This document shows positions 7,982 to 15,256 of a DNA stretch of 18,009 bases, piece by piece. The notes beneath the pieces are model-generated. The model had not been told where the DNA came from. It saw only the letters and a list, made by a program, of their open reading frames with translations, and made no database searches. How positions within the stretch are numbered: position 1 is the stretch's first letter; each line of letters begins with the position of its first letter. The DNA comes from AM-2324 sp964225135. Its GTDB lineage: Bacteria > Bacteroidota > Bacteroidia > Chitinophagales > Saprospiraceae. A program made the position numbers and the translations under genes. Location of the stretch: contig CAXQNQ010000140.1 in NCBI GenBank assembly GCA_964225135.1, positions 1-18,009 on the forward strand. Reading direction: 5' to 3'.

Positions 7982-8288
7982 CGTATATTTTTTTAAAAGG
8001 TAATGATTATAGATCTGTTTAATGAGCAAGCATAAAACATCTGTAAAGTATTTAATTCCTTAGAGCTATCAAATTCCTTTGAAATAATATCAAATTATTT
8101 TTTCCATAAATACAAATAAACTAAAAAGGAAGAATAGCCATATGCTATAAAAAAGGAGGCTTTAAATAAGGATAAACCAAAGAATAATTTTAGTTTAGCT
8201 TGGTTCTTTGAGCTAAGTATGGCTCAAAATATTACTGGCAAAATAATTAATAAACTATATTCCATCCATGGAATAAACTCTACAATTT
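7982..8288. other. Gene-free divergent intergenic region between glmM and the peptide transporter
   Basis: This 307-base, very A+T-rich region separates two divergent genes and must carry both promoters. I found no tRNA, no repeat array and no ORF of useful length. Three things are visible. A near-consensus minus-strand -7 box, TATGCTTG (8034-8027, one mismatch), lies ahead of glmM without a matching -33. A 7-bp hairpin (8207-8213 with 8222-8228) is on the plus strand. An 8-bp dyad sits just before the transporter start (8258-8275). An AAGGAGG string at 8153-8159 has no start codon at a usable distance. Confidence 0.6.
8258..8275. promoter_or_regulatory. Inverted repeat upstream of the peptide transporter (possible operator)
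   Basis: TATTCCAT (8258-8265) and ATGGAATA (8268-8275) form a perfect 8-bp inverted repeat with a two-base centre, ending 13 bases before the ATG at 8289. The spacing is too tight for a good RNA hairpin, so a dimeric regulator site is more plausible than a structure. In an A+T-rich region a chance match is possible. Confidence 0.3.
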
Positions 8289-10046
8289 ATGGATAGTTCA
8301 TCTAAAAACTTCTTTGAAAATAAGGTGATGGGACACCCTGCGGGCTTGTTTGTTCTGTTCTTTACCGAGATGTGGGAACGATTCTCCTACTATGGCATGC
8401 GTGCTATCTTAGTTATTTTCTTAACCGGTATGGTCGCAGGCGACAATCCTGGTTGGGGATGGGATAAATCAGCTGCACTTTCGCTTTTGGGAACCTATGC
8501 GATGTTCGTATATCTAACTCCTATCGTAGGTGGTTGGCTGGCAGATAATAAGATTGGATATCGGATGGCCGTAGTCATTGGTGCTTTATTAATGACCATG
8601 GGTCATGCCTCCATGGCATTAGAAACACCAACCTTTCTATATATAGGTATTACCTTTTTGATTATTGGTAATGGATTCTTTAAACCAAATATGACCTCCA
8701 TTATATCCAAAATGTATGAAGGCCATGATGAAAAAAAGGATGGTGCCTATAACATCTTCTACATGGGTGTAAATGCAGGTGCATTTCTTGGTATCATGTT
8801 ATGTGGTTGGATGGGCGAAAACATAGGATGGAGCTATGGGTTTGGTCTAGCAGGAATCTTCATGTTACTTGGTATGATCCAATTTTATTACGCACAACCA
8901 TTATTTGGAGACATTGGTTCTAAGCCAGATCCCAAAGAGGTTGCTGCCAAGGCTGCTGCTAAGGAAACACCAACTGGCGAGAAGTTGAACAAGTTTTTAA
9001 CGATAGATTATGTACTGATTGGAATATTCATAGTATCAGCATTAATTTTCATTATTAATGATCCGCTAACTAAAATTGGTGACATTTCGGCACTAAATTT
9101 CACTGTAGCGGGTATGCCTGATTCTCTATTCTTTGCACTACTAGCGGGTATCACTTTTATTCTCTTACTCGTTATTCGGATTCCTAGATATGAGCGTATA
9201 ACTCGAGACAGGATGATTGCCTTTACCATCTTCTGTATCTTTACTGTATTCTTTTGGGCAGCCTTCGAGCAAGCAGCAGGTTCATTACCGTTGTACACCA
9301 GAGACTTTACGGACAGAGTATTAGAAGGTAATGCAGCCAATATTTTTAAAATTATTGATGCTATCGTTACCATAGTACCAATTGGTGTGATCACCTATGT
9401 ACTAATTAGCTTATTCAAAAAGACTTTCAAGCAAATCAGCTTATCGAATATTGTGCTTGCGATTAGTTTCATTATCATTTGGGCACTTGTAATCTACAAG
9501 TTATACATGAACTTTAGCACGGAAGCTAAGGAGGTAGAGATTACTTGGTTCGCTATATTGAACTCCTTGTTCATTATCATCTTTGCACCATTATTCACCA
9601 AGTGGTGGGATAGTAAATACAATCCACCTGCGGCCATGAAATACGGCTTAGGCTTGATCATTATGGCAATTGGTTTCGGATTACTTGCCTTTGCGACAAG
9701 AAATGTTCCATTAGGCGCTGAAACAGCTAAACTAAGTATGATTTGGCTAGTGCTAGCCTATCTATTCCATACCCTTGGAGAACTTTGCTTATCACCTATG
9801 GGTCTATCCTATTTAAGTAAATTAATACCTGCCAGAATGGTAGCTACCATGTTCGGTATTTATTACTTATCTATTGCTATAGGTAATAAGATGGCGCATT
9901 ATGTTGGAGGAGATATTGATAAAATCACAGAAGAAAGTGGTCTTTCCTATTTCTTCTTAATATTTACCATAGTACCGATAGTACTGGGATTAATTTCCTT
10001 TGCTTTGCATCCTGTTTTGAAACGCTTAATGCACGGTGTGAGATAA
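8289..10046 (+). CDS. POT/PTR-family proton-dependent oligopeptide transporter (peptide MFS transporter)
   Basis: A 585-residue polytopic inner-membrane protein that imports di- and tripeptides with protons. The family signature ExxERFxYYG is intact at residues 27-36, with the proton-coupling Glu27, Glu30 and Arg31. NGFFKPNMTS (128-137) and FYMGVNAGAFLG (157-168) are the other N-terminal PTR motifs, and a GELCLSPMG block in the C-terminal bundle is the family's substrate-side EL..SP motif. An Ala/Lys-rich cytoplasmic linker (~211-240) and extra hydrophobic helices between the two six-helix bundles match the usual 14-helix bacterial POT layout. The ATG at 8289 begins a short polar N-terminus ahead of helix 1. 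The gene appears monocistronic, with an intergenic dyad upstream and tandem TAA codons plus a strong terminator downstream. The exact peptide range is unknown. Confidence 0.95.
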   Translation: MDSSSKNFFENKVMGHPAGLFVLFFTEMWERFSYYGMRAILVIFLTGMVAGDNPGWGWDKSAALSLLGTYAMFVYLTPIVGGWLADNKIGYRMAVVIGALLMTMGHASMALETPTFLYIGITFLIIGNGFFKPNMTSIISKMYEGHDEKKDGAYNIFYMGVNAGAFLGIMLCGWMGENIGWSYGFGLAGIFMLLGMIQFYYAQPLFGDIGSKPDPKEVAAKAAAKETPTGEKLNKFLTIDYVLIGIFIVSALIFIINDPLTKIGDISALNFTVAGMPDSLFFALLAGITFILLLVIRIPRYERITRDRMIAFTIFCIFTVFFWAAFEQAAGSLPLYTRDFTDRVLEGNAANIFKIIDAIVTIVPIGVITYVLISLFKKTFKQISLSNIVLAISFIIIWALVIYKLYMNFSTEAKEVEITWFAILNSLFIIIFAPLFTKWWDSKYNPPAAMKYGLGLIIMAIGFGLLAFATRNVPLGAETAKLSMIWLVLAYLFHTLGELCLSPMGLSYLSKLIPARMVATMFGIYYLSIAIGNKMAHYVGGDIDKITEESGLSYFFLIFTIVPIVLGLISFALHPVLKRLMHGVR

Positions 10047-10047
10047 T

Positions 10048-10082
10048 AAAAAAGTCCTGGGGATCTCTTCAGGACTTTTTTT
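10048..10082 (+). terminator. Strong terminator after the peptide transporter
   Basis: A 12-bp stem pairs AAAAAAGTCCTG (10048-10059) with CAGGACTTTTTT (10070-10081) around a 10-base loop. It starts right behind the TAA stop. Flanking A and T tracts would let it act in either direction, but only the plus-strand transporter gene ends here. Confidence 0.9.
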
Positions 10083-10086
10083 ATAC

Positions 10087-10117
10087 TTTAAAAATTGAGG
10101 CATTTCCTATAGTTTTG
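10087..10117 (+). promoter_or_regulatory. Probable promoter of the methyltransferase-PAP2-ZIP operon
   Basis: TAGTTTTG (10110-10117) fully matches the Bacteroidota -7 consensus TAnnTTTG. At 19 bases upstream, TTTA (10087-10090) matches three of four bases of the -33 TTTG. It lies just after the transporter terminator and 22 bases before the methyltransferase ATG, the right place for the operon promoter. Confidence 0.45.
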
Positions 10118-10139
10118 TACTAATTAGAATGGCTACTGC

Positions 10140-10883
10140 ATGAAGCATCAAGAAAAGGAATGGTTTTCTACTTGGTTTAATTCACCTTATTATCACAAAC
10201 TATATCAAAATAGAGATGATAAGGAGGCGCAAGCATTCATTAATAGATTATTAAAGTATCTCCAGCCTCAAGAATTTTCAAAAGTTCTTGATCTAGCTTG
10301 TGGAAGAGGTAGGCATTCTAAATTCCTGCATCAATTAGGTTTAAATGTGCTTGGTTTAGATATTTCTCCCCAGAACATTGCTTTTGCTGCTCAATTTGAA
10401 GAATTGGGCTTAAGGTTCCAGATTCATGATATGCGGGAATCTTTTCCAGAGTCAGAATTCAATTTCATTTTTTCATTCTTTACCTCTTTTGGGTATTTTG
10501 AAAGTGATGAAGAACACTTAAGAGCTCTACAAAACATTTCAACTAGTTTGACGAAACAAGGAAAGTTTATCATCGACTTTCTAAATCCCTATCAAGTTAG
10601 AAAGCATTTGGTATTGGAAGAGGTTAAAGTTATTGATGGTACTACTTTTAATATCAAAAGATCCTATTCAAACGGATTTATAATCAAGCAGATTGACTTT
10701 CAAGATCATACTGGAATAAAGCAGTCTTTTACCGAAAGAGTTCGTGGGTTTAATAAAGCCGATTTCGAAGCACTATTTTCAAATGCAGGCTTACAAATTG
10801 TGCAGACATTTGGGGATTATCAATTGAATCCTTTTCAAGAAGAACATTCGAATAGGTTAATCATTATTGCAGAGAAGATATGA
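10140..10883 (+). CDS. Class I SAM-dependent methyltransferase
   Basis: A 247-residue soluble protein with the Rossmann-like SAM-binding fold. Motif I is VLDLACGRG (49-57). An acidic residue at the end of strand 2 (Asp74 in LGLDIS) should bind the ribose hydroxyls. A hydrophobic strand with the NFIFSFFTSFGYF block follows at about 116-128. The C-terminal half is the substrate region and has no motif that I recognise, so the methyl acceptor is unknown. The ATG at 10140 overlaps the stop of a four-codon upstream frame (10129-10143), and the gene's TGA overlaps the ATG of the next gene (ATGA at 10880-10883). This suggests translational coupling through the operon. The downstream PAP2 and ZIP membrane proteins give no strong clue to its substrate. 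Confidence 0.88.
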   Translation: MKHQEKEWFSTWFNSPYYHKLYQNRDDKEAQAFINRLLKYLQPQEFSKVLDLACGRGRHSKFLHQLGLNVLGLDISPQNIAFAAQFEELGLRFQIHDMRESFPESEFNFIFSFFTSFGYFESDEEHLRALQNISTSLTKQGKFIIDFLNPYQVRKHLVLEEVKVIDGTTFNIKRSYSNGFIIKQIDFQDHTGIKQSFTERVRGFNKADFEALFSNAGLQIVQTFGDYQLNPFQEEHSNRLIIIAEKI

Positions 10884-11455
10884 ATGAACTGATACAATTC
10901 GACCATTATCTATTTCATTTACTCAATGAAGAATGGACCAATTCGTTTTTTGATTGGATCATGCCGTATTGGAGAGATAAACTGACTTGGATTCCATTAT
11001 ACCTCTTTGCTGTAATTTTTTTGATGTATAAATTTCGCAAACAAGGTATCTATATCCTTTTGGGCGTTTTATTATCCTTTGGAGTTGCGGATACGATTAG
11101 TCATAAGGTGATCAAACAGACTGTTCAGCGAGCCAGACCTTGCCACAATAATAGTCCACTAGAATCTAATCGGTTACTTCTAGATTCCTGTGGTCCAGGG
11201 TACAGTTTTACGTCTAACCATGCTACTAATCATTTCGCCATCGCCGTGTTCATTATCCTTGTACTCGGAAGATTTTATCCACGCTTAAAATATTTTATGT
11301 TATTTTGGGCTGCCTCTATAGCATATGGTCAAGTTTATGTTGGGGTTCATTTCCCTTTTGACGTGCTATGCGGAGGTTTAATTGGAACTTTAATTGGACT
11401 AACCATTGCTCGAATATTCAATTACTTTATAACCCTTAGATTAAACATTGCATGA
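10880..11455 (+). CDS. PAP2-family membrane phosphatase with one divergent catalytic motif
   Basis: A 191-residue integral membrane protein of the type-2 phosphatidic acid phosphatase family, whose members dephosphorylate lipid phosphates such as undecaprenyl pyrophosphate or phosphatidylglycerol phosphate. Motif 1 (K-X6-RP) is intact: Lys79, Arg86, Pro87. Motif 2 (usually PSGH) is FTSNH (110-114), keeping the catalytic histidine His114. Motif 3 (usually SR-X5-H-X3-D) reads GQVYVGVHFPFD (150-161). Nucleophile His157 and Asp161 are present, but the phosphate-binding Arg is replaced by Gln151. Several hydrophobic segments fit a small six-helix PAP2 protein. The gene overlaps both neighbours with ATGA junctions and so is the middle cistron of a three-gene operon. 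The activity and substrate are uncertain given the arginine change. Confidence 0.88.
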   Translation: MNELIQFDHYLFHLLNEEWTNSFFDWIMPYWRDKLTWIPLYLFAVIFLMYKFRKQGIYILLGVLLSFGVADTISHKVIKQTVQRARPCHNNSPLESNRLLLDSCGPGYSFTSNHATNHFAIAVFIILVLGRFYPRLKYFMLFWAASIAYGQVYVGVHFPFDVLCGGLIGTLIGLTIARIFNYFITLRLNIA

Positions 11456-12192
11456 GTATTATTGAATACATCCTTCTTTTCGGTTCAGCTATTTTTGGAG
11501 CTTTAGCATCCTCTTTTATTTTGAAAAAGAGAAAGGATATCCTTTTAGTATTACTCAGTTTTAGTGGATCTTATCTACTTGGGGTCACCGTATTGCATTT
11601 GATTCCATCTTTATATGCTCAACCCATCCAGGGTACTGGTTTATTTATGTTGGGAGGCTTTTTCATACAACTCTTACTGGAACAATTATCTAGAGGCGTA
11701 GAGCATGGTCATTTACATTTTCATCAAGGTGAAGGTAAAATAGCCATGGTAGTATCCGTTTTAACTGGATTAGGATTGCACGCCTTTATGGAGGGATTGC
11801 CTCTGGACTACTACGATGAATTTCATTTGTCTAACCATGGGCATGACCACAATGGGCACAATCATTTCCTTTGGGCAATCATATTACATAAAATTCCTGC
11901 TGCTTTTGCATTGATGAGTTTGCTTAAGCTAGCCAACTTCAGTAATAGAACCATCTGGATTGCATTAGTGATTTTTGCCAGCATGTCTCCTCTTGGTGCC
12001 CTACTAGGAAGTGCATTAGAATTAACGGATGAATTAAGAACTTGGATTCTAGCATTGATCAGTGGCTCTTTATTACATATTTCAACTACCATCTTATTCG
12101 AGACCGATAAATCCAAAGAGCATAAGATTAGTTTAAGGAAATTCCTAATTATTTTATTGGGTATGCTGCTAGCCATCTTGTCTATTTTATAA
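11452..12192 (+). CDS. ZIP-family divalent metal transporter
   Basis: A 246-residue inner-membrane protein of the ZIP (Zrt/Irt-like) family, which moves Zn, Fe or related divalent metals toward the cytoplasm. The helix IV metal site is HAFMEG (110-115, His110 and Glu114). The helix V site is HKIPAAFAL (146-154), with Lys replacing the more usual Glu after the histidine. LHLIPS (49-54) and SPLGALLGSAL later in the protein are also characteristic. The loop between helices contains two histidine clusters (85-91 and 125-138, rich in HG/HN/HD repeats), a common metal-binding feature. Start and upstream stop share ATGA at 11452-11455. No Zur or Fur gene or clear operator is seen nearby, so metal specificity is undetermined. 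It is the last gene of the operon. Confidence 0.92.
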   Translation: MSIIEYILLFGSAIFGALASSFILKKRKDILLVLLSFSGSYLLGVTVLHLIPSLYAQPIQGTGLFMLGGFFIQLLLEQLSRGVEHGHLHFHQGEGKIAMVVSVLTGLGLHAFMEGLPLDYYDEFHLSNHGHDHNGHNHFLWAIILHKIPAAFALMSLLKLANFSNRTIWIALVIFASMSPLGALLGSALELTDELRTWILALISGSLLHISTTILFETDKSKEHKISLRKFLIILLGMLLAILSIL

Positions 12193-12451
12193 GTTTCTTT
12201 TATTGATTCCAATCATTATTTAAATGATTAATAAATTCTAGATCAATCTCATATACTGCTGCGCTAAGCTAGTTCTCTATTCTATTGGATTTTCAATTCT
12301 TTTACTAGCAAAAACAAAATCATACAAATAGGAATATTTCTAACTTTTTTTCTTTATTTTTCTGTGTAATAAAACTAAGTCAAAACACTCAAATTACACT
12401 TAACTATAAAAAATCAATAACTCTCTAGATTATTGAACCTAGCCATTGTAT
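12193..12451. other. A+T-rich intergenic region before the TonB-dependent receptor
   Basis: These 259 bases contain no credible ORF or RNA gene. A 7-bp A/T-rich inverted repeat (12211-12217 with 12223-12229) lies 18 bases after the ZIP stop but lacks a T tract, so it is at best a weak terminator. The receptor promoter should be here. I see only near matches to the -7 consensus (a TAACTTTT string) and no paired -33, so I do not assign one. Confidence 0.5.
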
Positions 12452-15235
12452 ATGAAACAAATTTTTACAGTCCTTTTTTTCTTTACTTTTCTAGCCTCCA
12501 ATATTCAGGCACAGAATACTCTTCAGGGCAGCATTACGGATAACCGAACTGGCGAAACGCTCATTGGGGTAAGTATTTTAATTCAAAGCTCAGGGGAAGG
12601 AACAATCACGGATTACAATGGAGATTTTACATTAGAAACGAATGCTTCACTCCCATTTGATATTACCTGTAGTTATATCGGTTATGCGGATCAAACTATA
12701 ACGATTACATCGTTTGATACTCCACTAAAAATAAAAATGAGTGATGCTGCACTTCAAATTGATGAAGTAGAAATCAAGGGACAGCGTATTTCAGATAAAC
12801 AAAAAGCGGCTCCACAGACCGTAGAGTCTATGGATGTGCTAGCCATCAAGCAAACTGCTGCAGAATCTTTTTATGAAGGATTAGGTACCCTTAAAGGAGT
12901 AGATTTGACAGCCGCAAGTATTGGCTTTAAGGTCATTAATACGCGAGGATTTAATTCTACCAGTCCAGTTCGTTCACTGCAAATCATTGATGGAGTGGAT
13001 AATCAAGCTCCAGGACTGAACTTTTCACTCGGTAATTTCCTAGGTGCCTCGGAATTAGACATCATGAAAGTGGATATCGTTGTAGGAGCAAATTCAGCCT
13101 TCTACGGTCCAAATGCCTTCAATGGTGTAATCAGCATGGAAACAAAAAATCCATTCTACACCAAAGGATTAAGTGCCAGTGTAAAACGCGGAGATAGAAA
13201 TATCTTAGAAGGAGCTATTAGATATGCTGACTCTTTTACAAATAAAGATGGTAAAGAGCATATTGCATATAAATTCAATCTGTATTATTTGCAGGCAGAT
13301 GATTGGGTAGCAGATAACGATCTTGCGGTAGATGGCTCTACATCTGTTTACGGTAACCCTGGAGGTTGGGACAAGGTAAATGTCTATGGAGATGAGTACT
13401 TCCCAGCAAATGATTTCTCAACTGCTGCTCCTTGGTCTTATCCTGGTTTGGGTGTTTTTCACAGAACAGGATATAGAGAATTAGATTTGGTTGATTATGG
13501 AACTCAAAATGCAAAAGGATCTGCTGCTGTTCATTTTCGAACCAATCCGGACAAGACTTATGAATCACCTGAGCTAATCCTAGCCTCTAATTTTGGATGG
13601 GGAACTACTGTTTATCAAGGTGATAACAGATTTAGCCTTAAGAATATCTTTTTCTTCCAGAACAGACTAGAATTCAGAAAAAAGGATAAGTATTTCATTA
13701 GAGGTTATATGACTAAGGAGGATGCAGGCGATTCCTACGATCCTTACTTTACTGCATTGCGTTTGCAAGATAGAGCTATGTCTAATGAAGATTGGGCGGG
13801 TAACTATACAGACTACTGGTTAGGCCAGGTAAGTCCAAAAATAAATCAATTAGGATATCCACAATTAGATTTTACCACCTTCCCTCCTACATTTGATCAA
13901 GCCGCTGCGGATCAATGGATATTAGAAAATCAAGACTCCCTGCTAAATTGGCATCAGCTTTCTGCTGACTTTGCCAATTTAGCAGATCCAGTAGTTGATG
14001 GATCTACAGATTACTTAGCACCTGGCACTCCGGAGTTTGAAGCAGCATTTAATGAGATTACAACTGCTAAGTCTAATTCCATAGAAAACGGAACTAAGTT
14101 CTATGATAAATCAGCATTATATCACATGCATGGAGAATATAAGTTCGAACAGGAATTTGTAGACTCGTGGATAGTTGGTGCTAATGGAAGGTTATATACC
14201 CCTGTATCTGAAGGAACAATCTTTAGTGATACCATTCCTGGTGAGCGAATCTACAATTTAGAGGGAGGCGTTTACACCGGTATTGAACAGTATTTTTGGG
14301 ATCAAAAGCTGAAGATGAATGCTACTATTCGTCTAGACAAAAACCAAAACTTCAATATCATTCCTACTCCTGCAGCCTCACTGGTATATAATCCAGACAA
14401 AAACACCTTTATTAGAGCCTCATTCTCTTCAGCAATCAGAAACCCTACTTTATCGGATCAATATCTATTCTTAAATGTCGGGCCTGCTATTCTTTCAGGA
14501 AACTTAAATGGCGTAGATAGCTTAGCGACTATAGAATCGTTTTCAGATTTCAGAGAAGCACTAAACCAAGACACTTTAGTCTATTTCGACATTGACCCTA
14601 TACGCCCAGAAAGAGTAAAAACGCTTGAACTAGGTATTCGTACTACCATAAAAGACAAAGTATATGTAGATGCTGGCTATTACTTCAGTATATACAATGA
14701 TTTCATTGGTTATAATTTGGGATTAGACCTTGAATTTGATCCAGATCAGGCTATACCTTTACCAGATGTACAAGCTTATAGATTTGCAGCTAATTCTACT
14801 AACCAAGTAACCACACAGGGTTTCTCTTTGGGGGTAAACTACTATTTCTCTAAACTATATCAATTGTCTGGGAATTATTCATGGAATAGGCTTAACCAAA
14901 ACCTTGATGATCCAATTATTCCAGCCTTTAATACACCAGAACATAAGTTTAACATCAGTCTTTCAGGTCGTGATATCTTTGACAATCTGGGCTTTAATAT
15001 AAACTATAAGTGGATTTCAGGGTTTATTTTTGAGGGTTCGCCTCAATTTACTGGATTTATTCCTGGCTATGATTTGTTAGATGGTCAAGTGAATTATTTT
15101 TTTCCTAGAATTAATACTACCTTAAAACTAGGAGGCTCTAATCTCTTAAACAATTTAGTCAGCCAAACATATGGCGGACCAAGAGTAGGCAGAATTGCTT
15201 ATATTTCATTGAATTACGAATTTTCTAAAAAATAA
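12452..15235 (+). CDS. TonB-dependent outer-membrane receptor with N-terminal carboxypeptidase-regulatory-like domain
   Basis: A 927-residue outer-membrane protein that should import a ligand using TonB-ExbBD energy. I chose the ATG at 12452, which starts the signal peptide (residues 1-21, ending IQAQ) directly; the frame also contains a TTG two codons earlier. Residues ~22-105 are a carboxypeptidase-regulatory-like beta-sandwich (GETLIGVSI and CSYIGYADQ blocks), typical of Bacteroidota SusC-type receptors. Residues ~115-235 are the plug, with NTRGFNS, IDGVDNQ and the VVGANSAFYGPNAFNGVI block. The rest is a beta-barrel ending in an aromatic-rich strand near the C-terminus (ISLNYEF). No adjacent SusD-like lipoprotein gene exists. 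The next gene, 21 bases on, encodes a T9SS-secreted hydrolase-fold protein, probably in the same operon. The ligand cannot be read from sequence. Confidence 0.94.
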   Translation: MKQIFTVLFFFTFLASNIQAQNTLQGSITDNRTGETLIGVSILIQSSGEGTITDYNGDFTLETNASLPFDITCSYIGYADQTITITSFDTPLKIKMSDAALQIDEVEIKGQRISDKQKAAPQTVESMDVLAIKQTAAESFYEGLGTLKGVDLTAASIGFKVINTRGFNSTSPVRSLQIIDGVDNQAPGLNFSLGNFLGASELDIMKVDIVVGANSAFYGPNAFNGVISMETKNPFYTKGLSASVKRGDRNILEGAIRYADSFTNKDGKEHIAYKFNLYYLQADDWVADNDLAVDGSTSVYGNPGGWDKVNVYGDEYFPANDFSTAAPWSYPGLGVFHRTGYRELDLVDYGTQNAKGSAAVHFRTNPDKTYESPELILASNFGWGTTVYQGDNRFSLKNIFFFQNRLEFRKKDKYFIRGYMTKEDAGDSYDPYFTALRLQDRAMSNEDWAGNYTDYWLGQVSPKINQLGYPQLDFTTFPPTFDQAAADQWILENQDSLLNWHQLSADFANLADPVVDGSTDYLAPGTPEFEAAFNEITTAKSNSIENGTKFYDKSALYHMHGEYKFEQEFVDSWIVGANGRLYTPVSEGTIFSDTIPGERIYNLEGGVYTGIEQYFWDQKLKMNATIRLDKNQNFNIIPTPAASLVYNPDKNTFIRASFSSAIRNPTLSDQYLFLNVGPAILSGNLNGVDSLATIESFSDFREALNQDTLVYFDIDPIRPERVKTLELGIRTTIKDKVYVDAGYYFSIYNDFIGYNLGLDLEFDPDQAIPLPDVQAYRFAANSTNQVTTQGFSLGVNYYFSKLYQLSGNYSWNRLNQNLDDPIIPAFNTPEHKFNISLSGRDIFDNLGFNINYKWISGFIFEGSPQFTGFIPGYDLLDGQVNYFFPRINTTLKLGGSNLLNNLVSQTYGGPRVGRIAYISLNYEFSKK

Positions 15236-15256
15236 TTATTCATTAAAAACTCTTCT

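Noticed and set aside
8153..8159. Perfect Shine-Dalgarno-like AAGGAGG in the glmM-transporter gap
   Set aside because: No start codon with an open frame lies 5-15 bases downstream, and the organism's genes here do not use Shine-Dalgarno sites, so it is probably coincidental.
8030..8288. Possible tRNA or small RNA gene in the long gap
   Set aside because: No cloverleaf-like arrangement or T-loop consensus is visible; only short A/T-rich inverted repeats are present.
9008..9394. 128-residue minus-strand frame within the peptide transporter
   Set aside because: It is antisense to well-conserved transporter sequence. Its composition simply mirrors membrane-helix codons and it has no motif of its own.
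12211..12229. Hairpin after the ZIP gene considered as a terminator
   Set aside because: The stem is seven pairs of almost pure A/T with no T tract behind it, too weak to call.
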